Source: Penelope pileata (Eukaryota; Chordata; Aves; Galliformes; Cracidae). Taken from it: a stretch of DNA of 64,000 nt. Both the position numbers and the translations under genes were made by a program. The notes under the pieces were generated by a model that was not told the origin of the DNA, searched no databases, and saw nothing but the letters and a program-made list of their open reading frames with translations. Shown here in pieces: positions 37,214 through 50,664 of this stretch (the stretch's first letter is position 1; the number at the start of each line of letters is the position of its first letter). Location: contig WBMW01005300.1 in the NCBI GenBank assembly GCA_013396635.1, forward strand, positions 231,496-295,495, in the 5' to 3' direction.

Positions 37214-38518
37214 GCGAAAGACAGAACTGTGCCTGATCTGCGCTCAGTGCTCAGCGTTGGTTCCAGTGGGCTGAGGTGACGTTGGCTGTGCGCGAGACTG
37301 AGATGCTGATCACCAGTGCCATAGCGAACGTCGTGCTGCAGGTTTTGAGGGAACACAGAGAGCAGCAGGTGTGTTAGTGACTGCCGTGTCACGGCTTGGA
37401 GATAACGTTAAGGGAGAGGATCTCTCCGGATCAGAAAAACGAGGGCTGCATGAGTCGGAACGGGCTGGCTGCGCTCGCTGCACGGAACACCTGTGCTCTC
37501 CTGTGCAGCCAGTCCCGCTGCCAGCCCTGCTGCCTCTGCCTGCGGTTATTCACTGTGTCTCCCCAGGCAGCCTCCAAAGCTGTTAGATTTTCCCTTTTGA
37601 TAACGTTTCCTAAAGACTGTAAAAAAAGAAACAGCTGATAACCTAAAGGGAGGAAAGTAGCACTGCAGATCTGCTAAGATCTGAGCGTACTCAGAAGGAA
37701 ATTTTCACTGTGGCTCAGGGACTGTGCTGGTACAAAATAAAACCCTCTTCAGCACCGCCAAGTGGGTTAGAGGACAGTCTGACACACGGCAATTACTTTT
37801 GTCATGTCCAATATTCAGTCTGTCGAAGCAGAGCAGCTACGAGGGACACAAATGCATGGGTAAGTCCATTGCTGTGGGAGCACTGTTAAGAAATAGGTTA
37901 CTACAGCACTTGGGAATCATGCCTTAGAATGAAGGAAAACAAAAATGAGAGGGTACCACCACCACATACTTTATTTCTATTGAAAATGACTGTTTCCATC
38001 AGTGCATTTTGTAAATATATATAAATATGCATAAATATTATGTATAAATGTATTCTTATTTACGTGCATATATTTTACAAAGATGCACGTGTATATCTGT
38101 ATGTAAACACATACCCTATCTCCTCAGATCTCTTCTTCTCAGTCTCTGTCCCTCCCGAGGACATAGTTCAGAACTTTCTAAAGATAACGCCTGCATCCAA
38201 CCCTGCCGCATTCCTCCCCGCTGCCCTGCCTCCTTCACCCCATTACCCCGAGCCTCCTCCCAGCCCCTGGGCAGCCCCACTGCCCCCAGCCCTCCCAGCA
38301 CCACCCCGGCCTTCCCCTCCTCCTGCCTAGCACCCACTGTCAGTTCTCCATTCTGACTCGCTTGTCCCAGACCTCCAGCGCTGCCCCTTCCCAGTGCTGT
38401 GTGGAGGAGCTCCCCGGCAGCCCCATGCACAGCCCCAGCTCCTGCTGCCCGCCGGCTTGGTTTTGTGCTTGCTCTGAGCTCAGTGCTCCGTCAGGAGGTC
38501 GGTTTGTTCTGAGACATG
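37214..38518. repeat. Duplicated block, copy 2 (assembly duplication)
   Basis: Begins immediately after the N gap and repeats 35347-36651. It continues without a break into unique sequence from 38519, so this copy is probably correctly attached on its right. It contains an AT-rich tract and a C-rich tract but no supported gene. Confidence 0.9.
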
Positions 38519-39134
38519 GCATTTAGGTGTATCAGCACCTCCTGCTCAGTTCCCGCATCGGCTGGACGGCTCTGTCTGTGAGCAGGGAGCTGTGCTTCTG
38601 CTTTCCTCTGCTTTGGTGGCCACGTGCGAGCCCCAGCTGTAGGCAGAGGCAGTGCTCCCTTCCCTTGTGAAAGTGACCTGGGGCGTGTTCACCCCCTGCC
38701 TTCACCTCCAAACAGAGCTCTCTCTTTAGCTCTTCTGTAATCTTATGTCAAGTTGTTCTCCATGTTTTGGGGACGGAGTAAACCAGCAGACTGTCTGACC
38801 TGTTCCCTCCGCTGCCGCACATCACCAGCCCCAGGCCTCTCACAGCCACGACATGCCTTCTGCTCACCTGGGATTATCTTATCCTCGTTTGATCTTGTCA
38901 GTGCTGTCCCACATCTGCTTGCTGCTCAGCCCATCTGCCTGCTCCCGGGCAGTCCTTGCTGGTATTTCACCTACGTTTCTTCTTTGTGGTGCAGATTTTA
39001 CTTTGCAGGGGGTGTAGTCATAGTCTGATATAGTTTTTCCCAGACATATTCTAACAGAGTGCTCATGCTACTGATAGAGCTCTCTCAATTAGGCTCTTGA
39101 CAGAGCATGATGTAGCTCAATTGCCTATTACGTA

Positions 39135-39676
39135 GGTCTTTCCAGAAGTAATGCTTCCTATTTATTTCCATTGAAACTACAACAGATACAAAGAACACAA
39201 TAACACTGTTTGATAGAGAAAATTCTCAGCTACAAAACACTATTTTTCGACACAGTCACCACCATTAGCTAGGCATTTTCACCAGCGATGAACAAGGGCC
39301 TGCATGGAGTGCTCGTAACAATCTGCACCAGCGGAGGTGACCGCTGTCACTGTCGCCACTGCTGAAATGCACCACCACCGCTCTCTGTGCTCACAGCCAC
39401 TGTTTGGTCTCCATCAACGTTCAGCAAGCGTCAGTGAATGTCAGTGGGTGCCATTTTTTCTGCATGGAGGAATTTAATTCCACACCTTTGCTCCATCCGC
39501 ACTTCCATGTCAGACGCCATTGTGTCAGAGTGCCCCTCTGCTGCCATCTGTCACACGGCAACAACATGGAACGGGATACTGGTGGGAAGGTTCAACCTCT
39601 GCTGCCATCCCACCAACATCCGTCTCTGACGTGGGACAACATAATAAAATAGGACTGCTCCAAAAGTAGTGCCCCC
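39135..39676 (-). mobile_element. Mariner-type DNA transposon relic (deletion derivative)
   Basis: TA dinucleotides flank the element (39133-39134 and 39677-39678). The left end reads TCTTTCCAGAAGTAATG then CTTCCTATTT; the right inner end has the complementary AAATAGGA. On the minus strand, from an ATG at 39520, a transposase N-terminal segment is readable (MASDMEVRMEQRCGIKFLHA, then EKMAPTDIH before a stop), resembling the helix-turn-helix start of galliform mariner transposases. The remainder is broken and internally deleted: about 540 bp against roughly 1.2-1.3 kb for a full mariner. The right terminal outer half is in the wrong orientation (see findings). Confidence 0.75.
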
Positions 39677-42589
39677 TACCTCAGTCCTGCTGTGCTCCCA
39701 AACATGCCCTGCAGACCTGGGGAAGGTCTAAGGGGCAGAGGAGTGCCTCTGTTCGGGGATCCTGCTTCTTCTTTAGGGGCTTTGCTTCAAGGACTCTGAG
39801 CAGATATGGAGGCAGCTGGGGGTAGTATGGCTGCTATGGGATTTTAAGGAGACCAAGCAGTGGGGCCTGGGGGAGTCCTTACAAAACAGGACAGGGAGCT
39901 CACAGGTGTTCCCAGGGTCCTGTACGCAAAGCCTGAGCCTGATGGAAGTTTCCTGTAGATTTGTGTAAACCCATGAAGGTGAGGGAAGCACACAGTTCGT
40001 GTAAAATCCCGAACACTCTGAGTGTGTAACAGACTGCTGGGGCTGATGCTATCAGGTGACAGCACTGTGAAAACCCAGCAAAATGTTGCAGCTACTATAT
40101 CTGGGTGCTGAGGTTTCGTTTGGCGGTTTCTGAGAAGCCTAGCAAAACACGGACTCTATTCCAGGTGCCAGCTCAGCAGAACACTAATACCTGCACCAGT
40201 AGTGATGTCACCCTCCTGGCAGGAGGCATAATCTAGGTTGGAAGTATTGATTTCTTTAATAAAGCTTGACTTATTCACTGCATGCTCACAAGGCCAGATT
40301 ATCCCTCGTATTTTGCCAGGGAAAATCCTGCAGGCATGGGCTTTGGTAATCCCCAGGATGCACGATGCTCTGCTGCTGACTGACGGTTTCATTAGTGCAG
40401 GATGAAATGTGAGGACCCACACAGCTTGTTCCAGTGATGCCAGGAGAGCAGGGAGATGTTTTCAGGGTTAGGCAGCAGACACAGAGGGGACAGCGAGGTG
40501 GGACAGTCCGATTTGCTGCTGTTGGAAAGTCCCCATCCCCACTGGGCTGCTGAGGGGAGATGTTACCTGGGCAGCGGATGGCAGCCACACTCAGTCCGTA
40601 ACAAGAGCAGGCAGGGATTGGGCTGGAAAAAGAACCTGGGAAGTTTTCCCCACCAGCCCCTTCCTGCACGGTGGTGAGGACCCGACACCCTTCCCCAGCA
40701 GCCCAGCACTGCTGCACGTCACGTCTTGTCCTGACAAGAGGAACTGCAAAGGCAGTTCTCCAGGGCAGATGGCTATGCTCTGTTCCCTGCCTGCCGGAGG
40801 CCCTGGGGCAGCTGTGCCATGCCCACCCCAGCCCTGACAGCTGCTGTGGGGAGGAAGAGGATGAGTGGCTCTCCAAGCATCCCACTCTTGCTGTGGAGTT
40901 TCCTGAACCCTTACGCCAAAGGAGAAGCACCTCAGGCTCCCCAAAAACAGCCATAGGTTGGCCAGCACACGAGCTGAGCGGCGTGCTGGTGCCTGCTGGA
41001 AGCCAGGATGGCCCTGCTGGTGCTACAAAATAGGTCTGCAGTGTCCCTGCCCTGGCAGCACAACTGGGAAGATGCCTCACGTTTCCCAGGCTGGGGACAT
41101 TGGGTCTGGGGAGAGGGAGGGGGACAGAAGTGTTGACAGGAAACCTGCCCAGCCTCGAGGGGATTGAGCTATTGAGCGTGGTTGGTCTGCAGCTTCCATC
41201 AGCCCGCTCGCGTTACTGAGCGGTTTAATGGCACCGCCTGCCTGTGGAGGGGCCCTGCGGGATCACATATTGTTCCAGTTCTCATTTAAACAGAGGTGAG
41301 CATCAGACTCTGCCTTGTAGCTGCCTGCAGTGCCTGAATGACAAACACATGTCACTGTGGGGCAGATGAGCACACTGTGAGGTGTCTTTTGTGCAGCGGT
41401 AGGACAGCATGGGACAGGTGCCCCTCACCCGGCACTGCATGGGGCTGCACATCTGCCCCAGCCCTGCCTCCGGCCGGTGCCTTTCTACACACAGGAGCTC
41501 CAACAGGATGCCAAGAGCGAGTGCTTGGAGATGTGGTGTGTTTGTACCGACACTGGGGCCACCACAACGCTGCTGGTCCCTGCTTCTGCTCCCCGTGCCC
41601 ATCCCCGCCGTGCCCCGTCCCTCTCACTGGCTGGAGCCCTGCTCAGGTCCTGGAGCGCTGGATCCCAGCTCCCCCTGACTGTGCAGAGATCACGTATAGC
41701 GGCGGGGCTGGCTCCAGCCGGTCGTGCAGCTACATCGTCAGCAACAAATCAATGCAAGGCACTCTGCTCTTCTGTGGTTTCTTTGGATAACAATTTACGA
41801 CCTCCTTCCACAAAGAGTGAGTGAAAACAAGCTGTGCTTTAAGAGATCACGTTGGCTAGCTATTGCGCATCACGCAGTCTTGGCAACGACCCTTTTTTCT
41901 TGGCACAAACACAAGTGCTAGGAAGCTACAGGGTGTCAGAGCCTCTGCTGTATGGTGCTGATGGTCAGCTTTCAACACTTGGCTCATTAATTATCTTTAA
42001 TGCTGCATTCCAGTTATAAAGGCCATGGTCAAATAGTGCTCACCCTGTAACAGCGTGCAGATGGTTCTTTAACATAGGGCAGCACCACTGCAATACATAT
42101 CACTTTTGCTGGTGTAAAAAAGCAATGAAAAGCCCAGAGGATCTCTATAGATCTTTTAGCACTTGGAAAAGAAGAGCAGCTCTAACAAAATGGGAATTCC
42201 ATGGTCAGGAAAAAGCCCAAACAAGTTACAGTGTTTCCCCTAAGTGCATTACAAATGTCACTTTTGGAATACACTTAAAAATCCATTATTCTTTCCTCCT
42301 TGTGCTGTCAGTTTGTTTTCTGCCCTTCACTGAGCAACACAATGGAACAAAGCTGTTATGTTTCTTATTGATTCCACTTTGTGTTCAAAGCCAGTTTATC
42401 TTTCTAGATGTCGGTCAGCAACGAGCTCTTGTTGTTGTTGTTTTATTTTCTTTTCTAGCACAGATGAGATGATTATCTGCACTAACTTCAAAACTGCAAA
42501 TTGTCATCATCTGTCGCAGGGTCATTCCCAGCCTTCTTGGGATGTAGATTCTTCCATACAATGAAGTAAAAAAAGCATTGCACCCAAAA

Positions 42590-42910
42590 AGTGATAGGTA
42601 GAATGTGTGCAGGTCAGAAGGAGAGCTTGCTGAACCTAAAAGGTAAGGTGGGAGAAGACATACAAACAGAAGCTGAAGAGGAGGTGATTGAGATTTATTG
42701 TCTGAGTTAGGGGTTAGACAGGGGTCTTTAAAGAAAAGTTCAGGAGGTTGCATGTAGGCGTGGATGGGGAGAGTGTGATGGGCAGCATGGAAAGCACCAA
42801 GCCTGGAGTGAGAAAGAAAGCAAAGAGGGGAAAAGTGCAAATGGGGAAATAAGATGAGAGGTAACAAGGGAAACCGGAGCAGAGATAACAGAGAAGGTAA
42901 CATGCAGTGT
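42590..42910 (+). repeat. Purine-rich stretch
   Basis: The + strand over about 320 bases is dominated by A and G (for example 'gagaaagaaagcaaagaggg' and 'ggaaataagatgagaggtaa'), interrupted by few pyrimidines. It is not a simple tandem repeat and I recognise no element. The long minus-strand frame here is a compositional artefact. Confidence 0.5.
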
Positions 42911-45900
42911 CCCAGTGGATTAGGTCTGCTGGATGAGGACGAAGAACCAGCATCTAATGCTGTTTGAGACATCAACGCTGCACAAGGCTTATGGACAGTC
43001 ATCAGCACGAGAAATGCTTTAGTACCAGGCTGAAATATCCCTAAATTCAGACATTTATTGTCTCCAGATTGACTACTAGAAGCAGAAATATGTTTGTTTT
43101 CTGTATTCCTTTCAAGTCATGGTACTGGTTGTGCTATTCTGTCCAAAGATTTTTTCCCCTCTAATGGTCCACAGGTGTTCTTTCTGATGCTCACAAGTTC
43201 TAATAAACAATTCACTAACTGAAGTTTTATGAGTTAGTTTTCTTCCTTACTACGAAAAAGCTTATTCCTCTAATTCGACATAATTTTTGTCTTTTTCAGA
43301 GACTGAATCCCAAGTCAGAAGTGTGTGTGGTCACTTATATGTATGTATATGCAAATACATCACCATCATGATGTGTGGGTCCTTTTTAATCCTTGGTAGC
43401 ACACATTTTTATTTGTTCTCTGTTATTTGTTCTGCACTTTTGAGCTCAGCGGAAGTACACACCATCAGTTCAGCATGAATCACCTGAAACTTTCCACTTT
43501 GGATTGCAAAGCACCAGCTAGCAGGTGCTGCCGCACGGTTCAGCAGCGCGCTTTGTGCACACGGAGCATGCTGCCGGGGTGCCGTGGCCGTGGCTGGCAG
43601 CAGGAGGCAGAGCAGAAGGGTCTTTGGGGGCTGCTGTATGGCTCATGGAGCCCTCGCACAGCTGTGGCCATGGCAGTGGGGCTCTGGTGGAGCTCCGGTG
43701 GGGCTGCTGACCCTGCAGGCCCCTGATCCAGCCAGGGCTGGGTCAAGAATCTGCTGATAATGCCTACAAGAGGCTCGTGGATTTCAGTCAGGTCTGGACA
43801 GGCTTTCAGTCCTCTTTTGGCAATCTGCCCCCACCTGTAAGTGGGAATCACAGTAAACAACATTGGGACAGTGGGGTGGGAGCAGTGATTCCGTGTTAGT
43901 GCTGCCCCGTGATCACAGCTGGTGACAGCCGCAGTCCCGACGAAGGGCTGATGCACAGTCTGGCGATGGAATGGCAGCCCCTGCTGCTACGGCAGCAGCC
44001 ACTGAGCTGACAGCTCCTGCCCACATCGTGCAGGGTGCAGCCCGGGGCCTGCAGCTGGCCGCAGCACGGAGGTTTCACACAGAAAATGCTCAGCTCCCCC
44101 CAGGAACAACAACAGGACAAAGAGCAGCAGGCACTGCGTGCTTTCAGCATACGAGGTGCTGCGGTATTAAAGAGCCTTCATATTAATTTCGCATTCCAAA
44201 TTCTAACCTTTGTGTTTGCTTGCAGTAGAAATAAAAGGGCTTTGTTTCCAGCTTGTGGCTGTTTGGTGGGAATGAAGCCTCTTGAAGGCTCCTTGGCACT
44301 GCACGCATTTTTCCTAAACCAGTTTGTAGCGTCCCACGGATAATTACATGGGGCTGAAATTCACAACTACAACTTGTTTTATTTCCATGTAATCGTTTTC
44401 ATGCAACCAGATCCTGTTTTCAACGCAGCGCTGTGCTTCCAGCAAAAAGGTTACCAGAAGCCAGTGGCAACTAGCTCTTCTGAAAAGCAGTCATTCTGTG
44501 CACAGCGTTAAGAGGGGGTTTTTTAATGCAAAAGATGTAAGGCAGAATAAAACTGATTTGCAGGTTAGTGCAAATTTGGCAGTTTGATGGTCCTTTCTGT
44601 GGTCTTGTCTAAAATTTCGAGAGGGCAGTGGAATGATTCCACTGTCTGCAGCGCATTTGGACTCTGGTACCAAAACCAAGAGGGAAATCAGCAGGGACAA
44701 CGATGGAACCAGTGGGTGACACAGCTGCCGGTAATTACATGTTCATGGTAATGAACGCTGGTTTCCATCAGCCCGTGCTGCTTTGCGTTCGCAGGGAACT
44801 TGGCAAATTCAGGGCACACAGCAGGAGACCTCATGCACAAATCAGCTCCTCTCTCCATGCGCTCAGGTTGCTCTCACCCATTTCGTGTTTTATGAAAAGG
44901 TTTTCAAAGTGCTGCCGTGATTCAGGAGTACAGCTCTTATTGTGAGAGATGACAGGCAGACCAGCTAGACACAAAGTCACTTTTCAGTAGCACAGGTCGG
45001 GCACTGCACCCCATTAGTTGCAGGACATCTGGGCAGTTTCAAAGCTTGGAGGTCTCGGGGCCTCCCACCAGTTTCCCCCCTGGCTCTCAGCCCACATCCC
45101 CACAGGCTGGGTACTCAGGCAGACGCACTCCAGCCCCTCCGCCCTGCTGTGCTCATTGTGCTCATAGCTTGGGCAGGATTGTGTCTGCCCGTGCTACTTC
45201 TCCAGTGTGGAGACCCCACAGCAACATGGGGATGTGTGTGGGGTCTCAGGAGACCATGGGGACCCTTGTGTTTGAAGTGAGCCTTGCCAGGGGTGCGGTG
45301 GGTTACCCAGCCCAGCAGTGGGACCGCTCATGGTGTCACCAACACCAAGAGCAGTGCACCGCCAAGAAAATCCTTCTCCAGTGAGGAAAGTCAGTGCTCC
45401 TGGGAAGTGTTTACTTTAGCTACTGTAACTTCATGTGATGTTCAGACCTGTATAAACATAATCCTTTCCTGATGTTTTCTGAGCTAATTGCCTCCATAAT
45501 GCGTATGGAGGTGGTTTCTAGGGGTTACCCGCTTGCTTATGAAAACACTTCCTGCTATTCATTCTGCTGTCATTGCCTCACCTCCTCTTACTCTCGCTGC
45601 ATGGAAAATGCAGGATACATCATGTTGTCTCATCCTTCATTCTCCCCTTTGCCTGGCAGCCTTTTCACTGCCTCCACCCCAAATCCTTCGCTGCCTGATG
45701 TTCCCAGCCTGAGAGCACAACATGAGGCCGTGCTGCATGTGCACGCACATGCACACAGGTGTGTAGGTACCGATGAGTTGTTTTCACTGAGGCTGGGAGG
45801 GCAACATGGCTTTGTCCTGTGGCAGCACACGTACTGCCAGCCGTGCTGAAGGAGCACCTGTGTCACTCAGAGCCTGCTGTGGGAGCAGCCAGCCAGGCGA

Positions 45901-48900
45901 GCCTGCTCTCACCTCCAAGCTGCAGTCAGCTCTTCACCTCCCTTTGCCCTCTGCATGCCCATCTGCGTTCTTTAAACCATGCTCATTGGCTCTGCTGGCA
46001 CTTCTTTCAGCAATATGTCGATATATTCTGCACATAACAAAATTATTCTCTGCGTTAGCTCATGTCCTTCCCCTCTTGCAGAAGGCTCTCACTCCATTCC
46101 GCTGGCAGCACATCCTTCCCATCACTTCCACAAGTCTGAGTGCTTCTTTGTCGCTACAGAGCACACATCTATTGTCCTGACCCTTGCAAATAACTCATAT
46201 CAAATTATGTTAGTTTTTCTTAGCAGCACGTTTACAATTGAGTTTATGAGGGATTTTATTGATTCTTTTTCCCTACCTCAACTATACTTCAGGGAAGAAA
46301 TGTTGGAAAATTAAGTAAATATGAAAGAAAGTTATTAGACGATATATTACTCCAATGTTAGAATTTCATTGTGTTATAAATAATTTCATGTATACATAAG
46401 GAACAGACATTTGATGTACTACAATCTGTCTGAATGAGTCATATAGGGTACGTTTCTGTAAAGGGCTCGCATTCGACTGAAGGTGTCTATTATTGTTGGC
46501 ATTGAGTGATACGCTTTCCAGAGCTGCTAGACTCCTCATGGCACTGGACCAACTTGTTATTTTGGGAGTAGATAAAGTCTTCATTTAGCCTTCTGGCACT
46601 CAGTGTAGCTCTTAAAAAATGGGTTTCTTTGTTTTGCTTTGGGTTTTCTGTTGCTCTCAATTCTGCTCCATTCTATAGGGTTCTGTCACGGGAGACCTGG
46701 GCCTGAGTATTAGGTGTACTCTTTCTTGGATGTCTTCCCAGAAGGTTTAATTTGGGGTGAGCAGGAGGGGGACGCCTGTGGATAATGTACAACACTGCAC
46801 TTTCACGTTGCAGTGTCAGCACTCATGGCTTTGTCTAAGACCGGCAGCTCTCACTGTTGCTGATGTTCACTAGATGCCAGATAAGATTTTTATATAATAC
46901 CATAGCACCTGGAGTACTTCATGTTTGTTTGTTTTTCCCTCAGTGTGTGTTAACTCACTGTGTACAGTCTATAGATAAAAAACTTGGAGTCAAATCCAGC
47001 AGAGAACTTGGGGAGCTGGAGGATAAATGTGCTTATCTCTGGCTGCAAGGCTCCCTAAGTTCCTGATTTTAAGGTTTCCCCTTGCTGGAACTGCAGGTAT
47101 AGGGGACCCAGAGCTGCCCCGTTCCTGGCACAGATGTCAGCTCAGGGAGTGAAGGATGCCAGAGGCCAGCTGGGATCCTGTGCAAAATGTTCCTGCCCCA
47201 CCTCCATCGCTGGGTTTTGTACACAGGCAGGATTGTTCTCACAGAAATGCCATTGCCAGCTGCCCTGGAGGCGACTTTTGGCAAGACTTTTTGGCCTAAA
47301 GGCAAGATAACCTTGCAATTAGGGCAGCGGACAAGAGTCTGGGAAACCCAGATTTCATTCCATTCACAGGAGGATGGGACTGGGCCTGCCCTCCTCGCTG
47401 GACTGCTGGCCTGGAGCTGCCAGAGCTGCGGATAGGGAGAGCCCAGCTGTCCTGCGGGAGGTGCTGCCTGCTCTGCTCTTCCTCACGCCCGGTGTTTTTC
47501 TTTCAGTCAGGGCTGAAGTAAGGTCCCTGGCAAAATGCACTCATTAGGACATACCTAAAGTCCCTTCATCCTGAATGAAGCTTAAGCAGGTCCCCAAGAA
47601 CCACTCAGGAGCTTTGTAGAAGCAAGCTGTGGCTTCAGGGCCTGATTTTGCTCTCAGCTCAGGTGCAGTCAATGGAAGGAGGCTGACACTGTGGGCAGGC
47701 CTTGGAGCTGAGCCTGGAGCTTGGGCTTTGGCTCTCCACGGGGGAGATGATCCCTGGTCTGGATCTCTAGGGCAGAAACCAAGCTGTGCGCCCTTTCTGG
47801 GCTCTTGCCCTGCCATGCTTTCTGGGCAGCTCAGCAGGGGTAACAGGCCTGCAATATTTGTGCATCTGAGGCTTATAAAATACCTGCAGCCCTCACCCTT
47901 GGGAACCAAGGCACTTCCATATTTTCTCAAACCATTTATTTTAAGCACGAATCAATGAAAATGCCTCCAGGAATCCAGTTTTCCAGGAGATGACTTCTCA
48001 TTCATCTTGAGTGCCAAGTTAATGCTGCAAAAGGCCCAGCTCAGCAAACACAAACCTACACATTTACCTCAATTCCCAGGGGAGCCACGCTGAGCACAAT
48101 CCTTGCTGGATTAACATGTGTTTGAAGAGTCTGAACACAGACACCTCATGCTGAAAATCCTGAAGACAGCCTGAGTGTGTCTGTTGGGAAGTGTCACCTC
48201 GGCAGCACAGGGGCATCCCTCAGCCCGCAGGCAGCAGTGAGTGGGTGTTGCGGTGCCCTGTGCAGCAGGTGCTCTGGTAACAAGTGCTTAATTGATTTTT
48301 AGAGGGGTGAGAGAGGGACAGAGCTCCAAGTTTCCTGTGAAAGAAGTTATGTTTCAGCAAAAGGTAACACCTGGCCAGTCTGTTTGGAGCAAGATGGCTA
48401 AGCATCAGCCTGCAGTGTTGCTTAAGACGTAGGGCTGTGCTGAGCAGCCCTTATTCAGTTGTTGCTTGGCACTTGGGCGCCTGGGTCCCCTGACAAGTTA
48501 GCTGGATGAGCTGATGTGGGCAGAACTGCAGCACGGGTGCCTACAGGTGCCTGTTCTCCACAGACAAGGGCTGCTGGCCCACACCACCACCTGTGGGGGA
48601 CCTGAGGAGGAGAACGTGCTCCCCTCTCCTTGTACATAGCTCCTTGATCCATGGGTCAAGGCTTTGAAATCTCTGAGATGTCTCTTGGTTTATTTATAGT
48701 TCGGGGGAAGTGGTATTGCAAGGAGTGCTGGGACCTTCCACTGAGGGTGGGAGTAAGGGCGGTCATACAAAGAGCACAGCTGGCATGGGTGGGCTGGCAA
48801 GCAGCATGTCCATGAGGGTCTGAAAAGCACATGTGCGCAGTATTCCTGGCCACATCTTGAAGTGCTCATGCTGTTAGTTGCTCTAAGGGGCTGTTAACAT

Positions 48901-50242
48901 CAGAGGGGTTGTCTGTATCAAGAGGAGGTATATACAGAATGAGAGCAACTGTTAGATATCCTATGGTGAGGGAGGGAATACGAGGGTTTTATACAAGAGT
49001 ACGTTTTACAAAGCAATTTGAAGGGGAAAAGGATGCAAATGATTGGGCAGGAAGCAGCCCTCTTGCCCTGTGGCTAGAATAGGTTCTAACACAAGAGCAC
49101 TGTGGATTCAAGGAGGGTGAAAGACACGGCTGCTTTTTAGTTCAGAGTTTTGGGCAGCTTGTTTGTTTGCTTGTTTGTTGGCTCCATGGCTGTGCTGGCT
49201 TGTTTCCTTGTTCGTTGTTGACTCGTCAGTTTTATTTAATTCTTTGTCATTTTCAAAGAGACCAATTAAGGCCATTTCCTTCAGCTTCATCATTAGGGAC
49301 AGGGTTCCGTTGTGCGCTCTGGCGACACAACAAATCCGGTGCAGCCATCCCAGCCTTTGGGGAGACCTACGAGGAAACTGGAGACTGTGTTTCTCTTATC
49401 TTTAGATCTTCACAGACTTCTGCCACAAAGGTGGCTTTGAGTTACTGGGAGCAGGGAGCAAACAGTGTCCCACATGGGGATGTTCAGTAACACATCGGAC
49501 TTGGGTCTTAATTTGAGATTTAACCAAAGGAAAGGTGTCAAAATATTGATCTTTCCGACCTGCATGCTGCATGTCTGAGAGCTGGCTGCAGAAATTTTAC
49601 TTCAGCCTGTATCAGGATTTCTGAGGCTGATATAAGTCATTAGTATAAATATTATTACAAGGTTCATTTTTATCCTTTAGCGTGGCTGCAAGTGGTCAGG
49701 GATTCTTTACTTTGCTATTTCTTCCCTGAATATTACTTAGAAAATATGCACATTAAATGGATTGCTTTTATGGCTATACATGTTTATATTTGGTGTGGTC
49801 AGTGTTGTTTACTGAAGAAAGATGTAACCAGGATCAAAGTCACGCCAAATGGCAAGTCTACTTTCTTTATGCATTTTAAATGGAATGTAATGACAAAGGG
49901 GTGTAGCTACTGCCCGCAGTACCTGCTGGTGGGTGCAGTCTCCTGCTTGAAGACTTCCTAGCATCTTATTTTTGTGGAGCAATGAAAGGTACTGCATTTT
50001 TCAAATTGGATGAGAGGCGTATGGAAATTTTCATTTTTGTGCTGGGTACAAACATTGTCTCAGGAAATTGCGATCAAAGAGCAGAAATGATGCTTCATCT
50101 TTGCTTTGTTTCTTAATGAATTAAACAAGTTATTTTCTCTTGTTCTGTGCTCTGGCAGACCGAAGATGCAGGAACGATGGATGTGGTAATGGCTTTTTTT
50201 TTTTAGTGTAACACAATCCTCTCTTTTTACCTTTTTTTTTTT

Positions 50243-50258
50243 NNNNNNNNNNNNNNNN
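50243..50258. other. Small assembly gap (16 N) with duplicated edges
   Basis: The sequence on each side of the Ns is TACC followed by a T run (50228-50242 and 50259-50279). A homopolymer-caused collapse or duplicated contig edge is likely, so the true sequence may contain the motif once. Confidence 0.85.
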
Positions 50259-50664
50259 TACCTTTTTTTTTTTTTTTTTGGCTCACCTGTTTGTTTCAAA
50301 TATACTTGTCTTTTTTCTAAGTACTTGTAACTAGGTTAAATTGCAAACACTGAAAAGTTCTTTGTTTCCAGATACTGACATATTTAGAAATGGAAATTCA
50401 GATAGGCTCATGCTATACTATACAAGCAATAACTGCAATTCTACTACAGCAAGCCATTCCATTTGCAATGTTTTAAACAAATAAGCAGAGAAAGCGATAA
50501 ACACCATCCTCCTACAAATTATCTCTGGGAATACATATGAAGACTCGAACCATTTACCTCAGCTCAGTATTCACACAGGTTCTGTTCTGATTTGTGGACA
50601 AGGTGGATTCTGCTTGCATCTTTGCCACCCATTTTGACAAGTCACCTCAGCTGAAGGCATTGGA

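Larger units (their letters stand above)
38519..50660. other. Intergenic region upstream of CSRP2, left part
   Basis: About 12 kb, mostly moderate GC, with no exon I can support. Long open frames (for example 40286-41080 on the - strand) have no domain, no conserved motif and overlapping frames on the other strand. It contains the mariner relic at 39135-39676, a purine-rich stretch at about 42590-42910 and a small gap at 50243-50258. By human synteny E2F7 lies farther in this direction. Confidence 0.5.

Noticed and set aside
36495..37392. Long open frames of 226-259 codons across the gap
   Set aside because: Most of their length is N, so they are an artefact of translating unknown bases.
40286..41080. 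264-codon - strand open frame in the intergenic region
   Set aside because: It has no domain or motif, overlapping long frames exist on the opposite strand, and no splice or promoter context fits. It is a chance frame in GC-rich DNA.
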